This document shows positions 45,134-55,434 of a DNA stretch of 64,000 bases, piece after piece; the stretch's first letter is position 1; each line of letters starts with the position of its first letter. Source of the stretch: Rhizobium redzepovicii (lineage in GTDB: Bacteria > Pseudomonadota > Alphaproteobacteria > Rhizobiales > Rhizobiaceae); NCBI RefSeq assembly GCF_019793435.1, contig NZ_JAILYH010000011.1, forward strand, positions 62,001 through 126,000, read 5' to 3'. A model generated the notes under the pieces. That model had not been told where the DNA came from. It made no database searches and saw only the letters and a program-made list of their open reading frames with translations. A program made the position numbers and the translations under genes.

Positions 45134-45452
45134 TGGCGAGATCCTCGATCCAGGCGGATGCGCCGCCCGCCTCTTCCGGCGTGATTATAGTCTCGACCGA
45201 AGGGGCGCAACTCAACAATATGTTTTCTGACCCGTGATTAATTGTCTCATCGGCCGCAGCCGTTCCCCGACCGGAAATCGCCCCCCAGAAATCAGCACGA
45301 TAAAAAAATCGATGTTTGTGAATAGCTTGCCTTCAGAGCGACGGACAATCCCAAAATACATATCGTTAGGAAAGACTTAAGCCGTCACATCTATATTTAA
45401 CGGCAGTTCTGCATCGCTACTCCGCCGGGGATAACTGGGAAGAATTCTGACC
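45134..45452. other. Divergent intergenic region between SCO1 and cheW genes
   Basis: 319 bases, AT-rich at 45295-45400. No RNA gene, repeat or recognisable operator was seen; it should hold promoters for both flanking genes. Confidence 0.5.
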
Positions 45453-45923
45453 ATGAACAACAACAACGCCATCAAGCAGTCGGGCGCTTATCTCGAAATC
45501 GTCTCGTTCCACCTGGGCGACCAGGAGTTCTGCATCGACATCATGGCCATCCGCGAAATCCGCGGCTGGGCGCCGGTGACGCCGATGCCGCACACCCCGC
45601 CCTACGTGCTCGGCCTCATCAATCTGCGCGGCGCGGTGATCCCCGTCATCGACATGGCCTGCCGCCTCGGCATGAAGATGACTGAGCCCTCCGAGCGCTC
45701 GGCGATCATCGTCACCGACATCGCCGGCAAGCTGGTCGGCCTGCTGGTCGAGCAGGTTTCCGACATGATGACTATCAAGAGCGAAGACCTGCAGCCGCCG
45801 CCGGAAATCATCCCGGAAGCCCAGCGCGCCTTCTGCCGCGGCATCGTCGCACTGGAAAAGACCATGGTCTGCTTCCTGAACCTCGATACGGTTATCGCCG
45901 ACGAGCTGACTCAGGCCGCTTGA
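45453..45923 (+). CDS. cheW: CheW chemotaxis coupling protein
   Basis: A 156-residue protein with EIVSFHLGDQEFCIDIMAIRE, LGLINLRGAVIPVIDMACRLG (the receptor/kinase-interaction region) and VGLLVEQVSDMMTIKSEDLQPPP. CheW links chemoreceptors to CheA at the cell poles. It has no chemotaxis neighbours here, so it is an extra or detached copy; rhizobia carry several che gene sets. GGGAAGAATTCTGACC precedes the ATG and a clear terminator follows. Confidence 0.9.
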   Translation: MNNNNAIKQSGAYLEIVSFHLGDQEFCIDIMAIREIRGWAPVTPMPHTPPYVLGLINLRGAVIPVIDMACRLGMKMTEPSERSAIIVTDIAGKLVGLLVEQVSDMMTIKSEDLQPPPEIIPEAQRAFCRGIVALEKTMVCFLNLDTVIADELTQAA

Positions 45924-45948
45924 TACTTTTCCATTCTGGCATTGGAAG

Positions 45949-45971
45949 GCCCGGCTCGTCCGGGCTTTTTT
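45949..45971 (+). terminator. Rho-independent terminator after cheW
   Basis: GCCCGG-CTCGT-CCGGGC followed by TTTTTT. Confidence 0.9.
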
Positions 45972-46011
45972 ATTAGGTGTCGAGAGTGCGGCAGGCATGA
46001 TTTCCGTGTGC

Positions 46012-46140
46012 AAAACCCCTCCCCCAAGGGGGAGGGACTAACCGGGGCTACGCCTCATTCCCCCGAAACGTCGAGAATCTGGAAAGCGGGTGCGCCAAAT
46101 TAAGCCCCTCCCTCTTGTGGGGCGGGGTCTTCATCACCGA
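46012..46140. repeat. RIME-like mosaic repeat with two palindromes
   Basis: A perfect palindrome (CCCTCCC-CCAAGG-GGGAGGG, 46017-46036) and an imperfect one (CCCCTCCCTCTTGTGGGGCG near 46105) flank a spacer of about 70 bases. This two-palindrome plan recalls the Rhizobium-specific intergenic mosaic elements. No coding sequence. Confidence 0.55.
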
Positions 46141-46159
46141 GGACAGTAGTCCCTGAGCT

Positions 46160-46651
46160 TTACGGCTTCCCATTCTTCCACGTGACAGTCTGCCCATAGA
46201 GCGGAATCGTCGAGATCGACATCTTCGCAGAGCCATCCGTCAGTTCCCTGGAATGGGCGAGATAGATCAGCGTGTCGTTGGCCTTGTCGTAGATGCGATT
46301 GACGACCAGCGTCTTCCAGATCAGCGACATGCCCTGCCGGAACACTTCGCTGCCATCCTTGGACAGGTCGATATTGCCGATCTCGATCGGCCCCGTCTGC
46401 CGGCAGGCGATGGAATTGTTGGAGGGATCTTCGAACCAGTTGCCGTTCTTGAACCGGTCGATCAGGCTGCGGTCGAAATAGGTGACGTGGCAGGTGACGC
46501 CCTTGACCTCCGGATCGGAGAGCGCCTCGACGATGATGTCGTTGCCGATCCAGTCGACCCCGACCTTGCCGACGACCTCGGCCGAGGCGGCGCCTGCGGA
46601 AAGGGTGGCGAAGGAGAAGGCGGCGAAAAGAAGATTGCGCAGGTTGGACAT
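46160..46651 (-). CDS. creA: CreA family protein
   Basis: A 163-residue secreted protein. The signal peptide ends near ASA (residue 24). VVGKVGVDWIGNDIIVEALSDPEVKGVTCHVTYF and QTGPIEIGNIDLSKDGSEVFRQ fit the CreA family of unknown function, with two conserved cysteines. It stands alone next to two repeat elements. Confidence 0.88.
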   Translation of the reverse strand: MSNLRNLLFAAFSFATLSAGAASAEVVGKVGVDWIGNDIIVEALSDPEVKGVTCHVTYFDRSLIDRFKNGNWFEDPSNNSIACRQTGPIEIGNIDLSKDGSEVFRQGMSLIWKTLVVNRIYDKANDTLIYLAHSRELTDGSAKMSISTIPLYGQTVTWKNGKP

Positions 46652-46660
46652 GGCGGCTCC

Positions 46661-46768
46661 TTAGAGCGCCGCGCGTCCGACCGGACGCGCTAAGGACGCT
46701 CTATCACTTTGAATCTGCGCATAATCCTTTACGAAAATCGATTCCGATTACTGGGGTTATGCGCTGAA
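46661..46768. repeat. Dispersed rhizobial intergenic repeat with two hairpins
   Basis: GCGCGTCCG-ACC-GGACGCGC forms one hairpin, and TGCGCATAATCC pairs with GGGGTTATGCGC about 35 bases later. The pattern (GACGCTCTATCACTTTGAAT then CTGCGCATAATC) is a common intergenic repeat of rhizobial genomes, here just upstream of creA. Confidence 0.6.
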
Positions 46769-46831
46769 TAATCCGCCTTCTAGATAAGTGCGTCCACATG
46801 CTTCGCAAGAAAGGCCGACTGCGGGAAAGGA

Positions 46832-47422
46832 TCAGCCTTTCCGGCAGGTGCAGGGCTCATAGGCCCGCGCCGTCAGCCGGCCAGGCTTCATGCCGATCAG
46901 CGCCGGTATGGCGTGAACGGCATTGGCCTTGACCGCCTTCGCCATCTCGATGGCCGCAGCCGCGCAAACGATGGCGTCCTCGGCCGCATTGTGGTGCACA
47001 AAACGCAAGCCGAGATGCTCGGCGATCAGGTTCAGCCGATGCGAAAGGAAGTGCGGCCAGATCCGCTGCGCCATCTTCAGGCTGCAGAGATAGGTCAGCT
47101 CCGGATAGGATTGCCGGTAGAGATCGAGGCACGCCCGCCAGACGCTGAAATCGAAGGCGGCATTATGCGCGATCATCGTTGCGCCGCTGATATCCTCGTG
47201 GAACTCGTCCATCACCTCGGGAAATTCGGGCGCATCCTCGACGTGCTCCGGCCGGATGCCGTGAATCGCGATGTTCATCCCGGAAAAACGCATGTCGCGC
47301 GGCCGGATCAGCCGCTCCTCGACACGCGTGACCCTGCCCTCCTCGATCCAGGCAAGGCCGACGGAACAGGCGCTGCCGCGCTGTTCGTTCGCCGTCTCGA
47401 AGTCAATCGCAATGGTCTTCAA
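46832..47422 (-). CDS. 3'-5' exonuclease, DnaQ/DEDD family
   Basis: About 196 residues. Exo I is TIAIDFETAN, Exo II is MIAHNAAFDFSVW, Exo III is FVHHNAAEDAIVCA, giving the DEDDh metal set. It resembles the proofreading subunit fold without polymerase partner domains. The start is unclear: TTG 47422 gives LKTIAIDFETAN directly at the first motif, while an ATG reaches 47536 with 38 unlikely arginine/glycine-rich residues. The C-terminus has a CxC pair (EPCTCRKG). Confidence 0.85.
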   Translation of the reverse strand: MKTIAIDFETANEQRGSACSVGLAWIEEGRVTRVEERLIRPRDMRFSGMNIAIHGIRPEHVEDAPEFPEVMDEFHEDISGATMIAHNAAFDFSVWRACLDLYRQSYPELTYLCSLKMAQRIWPHFLSHRLNLIAEHLGLRFVHHNAAEDAIVCAAAAIEMAKAVKANAVHAIPALIGMKPGRLTARAYEPCTCRKG

Positions 47423-47706
47423 ATCAGTACCCGAATCATTTCCTCGGGAACAGAAATACCGCCCCGCTCCCGGCCGCGCAAATTCGGCACGACGTACGGT
47501 TGACTTTTCACCCGGCATATCCAAACTTGCCGCCATGATCGGCTCCGTGACCGTGGCAGCGCTTATTCATCACACCACGACCCTTGAAGGGTACGCGGGA
47601 GCGATGGCGCGTTAGCAGCGATCCGATCACCCCCGAAAACCCTGCCGAGGCGAGCAGGGTTTTCCAAAACCCGGGCTCTCCTCCTGAAACGAACGGAGAG
47701 CAGCCA

Positions 47707-48243
47707 ATGTCTGAAAACGAAGAGACTGAGCCTGGCCGCCGGCCGCGCCTGCCGGAAGGCGTCCTCGTGCGCGCCGTCCGCCTCGCCGATGCGGAGGAGA
47801 TCACCGATCTCATAAATCTGCCAGGCTATCGGGCCGGCACCCTGCGGCCGCCGTACCAAAGGGTCGAAGAGGTCCGCAAATACATGGAAAACCCATCGCC
47901 GGGCGCGCTCAACCTCGTTGTTACCTTGGATGGCAAGATCGTCGGCAATTGCGGCCTCCACCGTCTCTCCGGCCGCAGGCAGCACGTCGCCAGCCTCGGC
48001 ATGGGGATACATGACGATTTCACCGGCCGCGGTTTCGGCCGCATCCTGCTCGGCGCCATGGTCGAGGCCGCCGACGATTGGCTGGATGTCAAACGGCTGG
48101 AACTGACCGTCTACACCGACAACGACGCCGCCATCGGCCTCTATAAGACGTTCGGCTTCGAGCGGGAGGGCCTGCTGAAAGCCTTCGGCTTTCGAGCGGG
48201 AAAGTATGTCGACGCCTATACGATGGCCCGGCTCAGGCTGTGA
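47707..48243 (+). CDS. GNAT family N-acetyltransferase
   Basis: A 178-residue acetyl-CoA enzyme. VLVRAVRLADAEEITDLINLPG opens the fold; ASLGMGIHDDFTGRGFGRILLGAM holds the Q/R-x-x-G-x-G/A acetyl-CoA loop; LELTVYTDNDAAIGLYKTFGFEREG is the end of the domain. ATG 47707 is chosen because CGGAGAG lies eight bases upstream; a longer frame would add 41 residues. Target unknown. It is convergent with ligA. Confidence 0.88.
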   Translation: MSENEETEPGRRPRLPEGVLVRAVRLADAEEITDLINLPGYRAGTLRPPYQRVEEVRKYMENPSPGALNLVVTLDGKIVGNCGLHRLSGRRQHVASLGMGIHDDFTGRGFGRILLGAMVEAADDWLDVKRLELTVYTDNDAAIGLYKTFGFEREGLLKAFGFRAGKYVDAYTMARLRL

Positions 48244-48278
48244 GTGGACGAGGCTGGCGGCTTGCCGTCATCAGCCTC

Positions 48279-50441
<2,163 letters not shown>

Positions 50442-50604
50442 TCACTCCAGAGAATCTGGCCAGAAATCTGCATTGTTTTTAGAGCAAAATTGCCGGATGA
50501 AAAGAGAGGCAATATCTGTCGCGTTGCGAAGATAGCTCTACCCCAGTCCGCAGCAGTACGCAGCCGGACACCGCTGACGTACAGACGGACCGCTGACCTT
50601 TCCA

Positions 50605-50742
50605 CCCTCATTCCTGTGCCTGTCACAGGAATCCAGCCACCGCGCGTCTGCGCGGAGATTGACTCTCTTGCACCGAAGAAGAGTCTTCTGCGCCCAAGGA
50701 CTTGGGCGCACTGGATTCCTGTGACGGGCACAGGAATGAGGG
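50605..50742. repeat. 138-bp composite palindrome (MITE-like)
   Basis: The outer arms of 32 bases (50605-50636 and 50711-50742) are complementary at 31 positions; each arm starts CCCTCATTCCTGTGCCTGTC or its complement and ATTCCTGTG/CACAGGAAT within an arm also pair. Between them lie three hairpins: CCGCGC-GTCT-GCGCGG (50640-50655), GACTCT/AGAGTC (50661-50685) and TGCGCCCAAG-GA-CTTGGGCGCA (50689-50710). It has no coding frame. The rest of 50436-50822 shows nothing else. Confidence 0.75.
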
Positions 50743-50822
50743 AGGTTGGGGCCGGCTTTCTCGCCAAAATTCGACACGCGGAGCATCGCACAGACGGATA
50801 GCATTTGAATACCCTCCCCGCC

Positions 50823-51350
50823 CTATTCCCAATCCCTCGCATTGCGCAACCGGATACCGCTGACATGCAGGCTGGTGGTCCAGAGGCCCTTCAGCGGCCG
50901 CAGACTGTCGAGCACTCGAAGCTCCACCCGGCGCGGCGCAAACTCCCGATCGAGCCGCGATATGGCAACCCGTTCCGTGGGAATGACGCGTCTGCGCGAT
51001 ACCCACATGCCCGCATCGTCAAGATCTTCGAACTCCTCCGCCGGCATCTCGTAACGATGGATCGTCTCTGCCTCGAGCCTTTCCAGCCAATGACGCTCGA
51101 CAAAGGCGACGGCGCGCCAATCGCCGAGCCAGCGCCGCCGTTCGGCCTCCGGCGTATCCGACGTTGCCCATGCCAGAATGCGCGGGCAGTCGCGCGGAAA
51201 GAGATACATGAAGTCATGATCGCCATCGATCGCCCAGACGAGCGGACCATTCAGCCATTCCCGGCCGAGCGGGCGAATGGAGGGAATGCGGACGGGGCGC
51301 GGTTCGAATATGGCAATATCGGGATCGTCGCTGAAATGGAAAAGCCGCAT
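50823..51350 (-). CDS. Conserved hypothetical protein, DUF6886-like
   Basis: A 175-residue protein: MRLFHFSDDPDIAIFEPRPV, LVWAIDGDHDFMYLFPRDCPRILAW, and HRYEMPAEEFEDLDDAGMWVSRR. It resembles a family I know as DUF6886, soluble and without assigned function; the name is from memory. It lies between recN and ligA on the same strand with a short gap to recN. Confidence 0.75.
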   Translation of the reverse strand: MRLFHFSDDPDIAIFEPRPVRIPSIRPLGREWLNGPLVWAIDGDHDFMYLFPRDCPRILAWATSDTPEAERRRWLGDWRAVAFVERHWLERLEAETIHRYEMPAEEFEDLDDAGMWVSRRRVIPTERVAISRLDREFAPRRVELRVLDSLRPLKGLWTTSLHVSGIRLRNARDWE

Positions 51351-51423
51351 GGCGAGGGATCACCGCTGAACGAGCGATTGGCATAATGTGAATCGAACGC
51401 ATGTCACAGCGGCCGTCTGGCGA

Positions 51424-53097
51424 TCAGCCGTTGCCGGCCAGCAGCCGCTTCGCCGCCGCCCTCGCCTCTTCGGTCACCGAAGCTCCGGCCAGCATCCGGG
51501 CGATCTCTTCGGTGCGGTCCTTCTGCTCCATCGTTGCCACGCGCGTGGCGATCTTTTCCGACCCTTCGGCGACCGGCCCTTTGGAGATCAGAAGATGCGT
51601 CGCCGCTCTCGCGGCGACCTGCGGCGCATGCGTGACAGACAGCACCTGCACCCGCTCCGACAGCCGCTTCAGCCGCAGGCCGATCGCATCGGCCACCGCA
51701 CCGCCGACGCCGGTATCGATTTCGTCGAAGACGAGCGTCGGAGCCGATCCGCGATCGGCAAGCGCCACCTTCAGCGCCAGCAGGAAACGCGACAGCTCGC
51801 CACCGGAGGCGACCTTCATGATCGAGCCCGGCCGCGTGCCCGGATTGGTCTGGACATGGAACTCGACGACGTCGATGCCTTCGGCAAGCGCCTCCTGCGC
51901 ATCCGTGGTGATCTCGACCATGAAACGGGCGCGTTCGAGCTTCAGCGCCGGCAGCTCCGTCATGACGGCCGTAGCCAGTGCGGTGCCGGCATGATGGCGC
52001 TTGTCGGAGAGCGAGCGCGCCGCCGTATCGTAATTCTCGTGCGCCAGGCCGACTTCGGCTTCGAGCCTGGCAAGCCTTTCCTCGCCCGCATCGAGGTCGG
52101 CAAGATCGGCGATCATGCGGACGGCAAGAGCCGGCAGCTCGGTGACGGGCACCGAGTATTTTCGCGAAGCAGCCCTGAGCGCGAAAAGCCGCTCCTCCAC
52201 CCGCTCCAGCTCTCTCGGATCGTATTCTGTCTTGCGCAATGCCGCCTCGACTTCCATCTGGGCGTTGGAAAGCTGGTCGAGCGCGGCATCGAGCAGCGTC
52301 ACGGTGTCTTCAAGCAGGCCCGGCGCCTCATGGCTCTTGCGCTCCAGCCGTCGCACCAGCGAAGCGATATGAGGCACGGGCGAGGCATTGCCGTTCAGGA
52401 ACTCGGAGGCCTCGGCGATATCGCCGGCGATTCGCTCCGCCTTCATCATCTTCTGCCGGCGGTCGGCGAGTTCGTCCTCCTCGCCATCTTGCGGCGAGAG
52501 CTTCTCAAGCTCTTCGACGGAAGATCGGAGATAGTCGGCTTCGCGCGCCGCACCTTCCACCTTCTCGCGGTGCTTCTTTAGCATCCGCTCGCTGTCGCGC
52601 CACAGACGATAAAGCCGGGAAACCTCCGAAACCTCATCGGTGAGACCGGCGAAGGCATCGAGCAGAGTGCGGTGGGCATTGGTGTCGACAAGGGCGCGAT
52701 CGTCGTGCTGGCCGTGGATTTCGACCAGCATCTGGCCGGCCTGACGCATCAGCTGCACGCTGACCGGCTGATCGTTGACATAGGCCTTGGTGCGCCCGTC
52801 CGCCGATTGCTGGCGACGGAAGATCAGGTCGCCCTCGTCGTCGATGCCGTTTTCACGCAGCAACTTGCGGGCGCCGTGGTCCATGCCGACATCGAACACC
52901 GCCGTCACCTGGCCCCTGTCCTCGCCGTGGCGCACCAGATCGCCATCGCCGCGTCCACCGAGCGCCAGCGACAGGCTATCGAGCAGGATGGATTTGCCTG
53001 CTCCGGTCTCGCCCGTCAGCACGGAGAGGCCGGTCTCGAAGGCAAGATCCAGCCGCTCGATCAGGACGATATCGCGGATCGAAAGCTGGATCAGCAT
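51424..53097 (-). CDS. recN: DNA repair protein RecN
   Basis: A 557-residue SMC-like ATPase that acts early in double-strand-break repair. MLIQLSIRDIVLIERLDLAFETGLSVLTGETGAGKSILLDSLSLAL carries Walker A GETGAGKS. Coiled-coil stretches follow at about 150-360. The C-terminal half has the ABC signature ASGGELSRFLLALK and Walker B PTLVFDEIDTGVGGAVADAIG. ATG 53097 starts at the conserved first strand; a longer frame adds 16 residues. It follows bamD by five bases and is probably co-transcribed. Confidence 0.94.
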   Translation of the reverse strand: MLIQLSIRDIVLIERLDLAFETGLSVLTGETGAGKSILLDSLSLALGGRGDGDLVRHGEDRGQVTAVFDVGMDHGARKLLRENGIDDEGDLIFRRQQSADGRTKAYVNDQPVSVQLMRQAGQMLVEIHGQHDDRALVDTNAHRTLLDAFAGLTDEVSEVSRLYRLWRDSERMLKKHREKVEGAAREADYLRSSVEELEKLSPQDGEEDELADRRQKMMKAERIAGDIAEASEFLNGNASPVPHIASLVRRLERKSHEAPGLLEDTVTLLDAALDQLSNAQMEVEAALRKTEYDPRELERVEERLFALRAASRKYSVPVTELPALAVRMIADLADLDAGEERLARLEAEVGLAHENYDTAARSLSDKRHHAGTALATAVMTELPALKLERARFMVEITTDAQEALAEGIDVVEFHVQTNPGTRPGSIMKVASGGELSRFLLALKVALADRGSAPTLVFDEIDTGVGGAVADAIGLRLKRLSERVQVLSVTHAPQVAARAATHLLISKGPVAEGSEKIATRVATMEQKDRTEEIARMLAGASVTEEARAAAKRLLAGNG

Positions 53098-53102
53098 TGG
53101 CC

Positions 53103-53948
53103 TCAGGAACCGAGCAGGAGTTTCTTGCCTGCCGCAGCGATCCACGAGCCCTTGTTTTCACGCGGCTCGGCACCGCCGGTCTGCAGCAGCTTGTAGGAAT
53201 CGGCGTACCACTGGCTGTCGGGATAATTGTGGCCGAGGACGGCAGCCGCCGTCTGCGCCTCGTCGACAATGCCCATGGCGTAATAAGCCTCGACGAGACG
53301 CGCCAAGGCCTCTTCGATCTGGTTCGTATTCGGATATTTCTCGACGACGATGCGGAAGCGCGAGATCGCGGCGAGATATTCCTTCCGCTCCATGTAGTAG
53401 CGGCCGATCTGCATTTCCTTGCCGGCGAGCTGGTCCCGCGCAAAGCGGATCTTGGCCTGGGCGTCGTCGACATATTCGGAGTTCGGATAATTGTCGATGA
53501 CGGCCTGCATCGCTTCGATCGTCTTGGCCGAGGCGCGCTGATCCTGGGTCACGTCGACGATCTGCTTGGAATAGGTGAGACCGATGAGATACTGCACATA
53601 GGCCGCATCCTGTGATTTCGGATATTGCGACATGTAGCGGTTGCCGGATGTAAGCGCATCGTCCAGGCGGCCCTGGCGGTATTTGACGAAAGTGCTCATG
53701 ACAAGCGCCTTGCGCGCCCATTCGGAGAACGGGTTCTCGCGGTCGATGGCGTCGAACTTGCGCGCCGCTTCCGCCATGTTGCCGGCCTTCATGTTGGCAA
53801 GGCCCTGTGTGTAGAGCACATCCGGCGGATCGGTTTCGAGGCCGAGCTTGGTGATGTCGATATCGGGATCCGACTGGCAGCCGGATATCGAGGCGCCCGC
53901 GCTGAGCACCAGAAGCGATGCGAACAAAGCACGCGCTGTCTTCATCAT
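53103..53948 (-). CDS. bamD: Outer membrane assembly lipoprotein BamD
   Basis: A 281-residue lipoprotein. The signal peptide ends in the lipobox ISGC (about Cys23). Five tetratricopeptide-like repeats follow (PPDVLYTQGLANMKAGNMAEAARKFD, NPFSEWARKALVMSTFVKYRQGRLDDAL, and three more), and YPNSEYVDDAQAKIRFARDQLAGKEMQIGRYYMERKEYLAAISRF is the family core. BamD feeds outer-membrane proteins into the BamA barrel. Two adjacent ATGs (53948, 53945) are possible starts. It sits between lpxC and recN, a common alphaproteobacterial order. Confidence 0.93.
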   Translation of the reverse strand: MMKTARALFASLLVLSAGASISGCQSDPDIDITKLGLETDPPDVLYTQGLANMKAGNMAEAARKFDAIDRENPFSEWARKALVMSTFVKYRQGRLDDALTSGNRYMSQYPKSQDAAYVQYLIGLTYSKQIVDVTQDQRASAKTIEAMQAVIDNYPNSEYVDDAQAKIRFARDQLAGKEMQIGRYYMERKEYLAAISRFRIVVEKYPNTNQIEEALARLVEAYYAMGIVDEAQTAAAVLGHNYPDSQWYADSYKLLQTGGAEPRENKGSWIAAAGKKLLLGS

Positions 53949-54163
53949 ACCGTCAGATCCTGCATAACCCATTCGAAAGAACCCCACTGCCGCCGCTCGC
54001 TCCACGGCAGCCACGCCTCGCTGGCGTTTCTAGCCATAAATGTGCATCAAGAGCAACGCAATGATAAGGCATTAACGCATTTTTGTGGCAGCAGCCGGGG
54101 AATGCCCGGCTTTTCCTCTTCTTCCCCGACCTGTGGCAGTAAAGCATCTGACCCGGCGGACAT

Positions 54164-54191
54164 AAAAAAACCGCCTCCGGGAAAGAGGCGG
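54164..54191 (-). terminator. Rho-independent terminator after lpxC
   Basis: CCGCCTC and GAGGCGG form the stem around CGGGAAA, with seven Ts following on the minus strand (54170-54164). It separates lpxC from bamD. Confidence 0.92.
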
Positions 54192-54216
54192 CCTGGTCTT
54201 GAGAATATGCTGGAGG

Positions 54217-55173
54217 TCATGCCGACCAGGGAGCGAATCCGGAAGCGCTGACCGCGATCAGTTCGCGGGCGGCGACACGCTGGCGCGGCGTCGACGTCTC
54301 CACAACCTCATAGGCGGAGGGATCGGCGAGCAGCGCCTTCAGCGCATTGGCATTCATCTTATGGCCACCGCGGTAGGACCGGTAGCAGCCGATGAACGGC
54401 GCGCCGGCAAGCGATAGATCACCGACGGCATCAAGCGTCTTGTGGCGGACGAATTCGTCCTTGGCGTAACGCAGCCCTTCGACGTTGATGACGGTATTGT
54501 CGTCCGAGATGACGACGGAATTTTCGAGCGAGGAGCCGAGCGCGTGGCCCGAAGCCCAGAGACGCTCGACATCGCGCATGAAGCCGAAGGTGCGGGCGCG
54601 GGAAAGCTCGGCCTTGAAGACGGCCGCGGTCATGTCGCCGGCCCACTTCTGCCGGCCGATCAGCGGGCAGTCGAAATCGATCTCGACCTCGAAGCGCGTG
54701 CCGTCATAGGGACGGAATTCGCTCCAGGAGCCGCCATGCTCGATTCGCACCGGCTTGGTAATGCGGATATAGCGGCGCTTGACGCCAAGCGAGACCAGGC
54801 CGACCTGCTCGATCGCCTCGACGAAGGGCAGCGAACTGCCGTCCATGATCGGCATTTCGGAGCCCTGCACCTCGATCACCACATTGTCGAGGCCGAGCGC
54901 ATAGATCGCCGCCATCACATGCTCGATCGTCGCGACCGAATGGGCGGGCGAGAAGCCGAGTACGGTGCAGAGGTCGGTATTGCCGACCTGCGAGGAGACG
55001 GCCTTGAGTTCGGTGATATCGCCATTGGCATGCATGCGCTGGAAAATGACGCCGGTATCCGATTCGGCCGGGTTCAGCGTGATCGAGACATTAGCACCCG
55101 AATGGACCCCGATGCCCGAAAGCGTCACGGGACGCGATACCGTCGTTTGAAAACCCAGCAAGCCAATTGCCAT
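54217..55173 (-). CDS. lpxC: UDP-3-O-acyl-N-acetylglucosamine deacetylase LpxC
   Basis: A 318-residue zinc enzyme that commits sugar to lipid A. LGFQTTVSRPVTLSGIGVHSG opens it; VATIEHVMAAIYALGLDN has the zinc-binding histidine; FVRHKTLDAVGDLSLAGAP carries the second metal-site His/Asp; GHKMNANALKALL carries the catalytic histidine. ATG 55173 is the family start; a longer frame adds 27 residues. It follows ftsZ in the dcw order but after a ftsZ terminator, so it has its own promoter. Confidence 0.95.
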   Translation of the reverse strand: MAIGLLGFQTTVSRPVTLSGIGVHSGANVSITLNPAESDTGVIFQRMHANGDITELKAVSSQVGNTDLCTVLGFSPAHSVATIEHVMAAIYALGLDNVVIEVQGSEMPIMDGSSLPFVEAIEQVGLVSLGVKRRYIRITKPVRIEHGGSWSEFRPYDGTRFEVEIDFDCPLIGRQKWAGDMTAAVFKAELSRARTFGFMRDVERLWASGHALGSSLENSVVISDDNTVINVEGLRYAKDEFVRHKTLDAVGDLSLAGAPFIGCYRSYRGGHKMNANALKALLADPSAYEVVETSTPRQRVAARELIAVSASGFAPWSA

Positions 55174-55377
55174 AAATTCTGCCTTTATTCTTCCGCACCG
55201 GCAGTCTGCCCAATCGGCGCGGTCATCGTTCATTCTGTACAACGAGCCTGTCAAAAGGACTCGTGGGGCAGTTTCCTTGCACCATACTTACGTGCCCCGG
55301 CGCTCCAATCCAAATCACTGTTTCTTTCGCTTTGTAACGAAGTCACACGATTGAAATCGCTAGCGAATCACGGACTG

Positions 55378-55413
55378 AAAAACAGCAATGCCCGGGACCT
55401 TGATCCCGGGCAT
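55378..55413 (-). terminator. Rho-independent terminator after ftsZ
   Basis: ATGCCCGGGA and TCCCGGGCAT form a perfect ten-pair stem (55388-55397, 55404-55413); a T-run follows five bases later on the minus strand. Confidence 0.85.
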
Positions 55414-55434
55414 GAACGGTGCAGAGTTAGCCGC

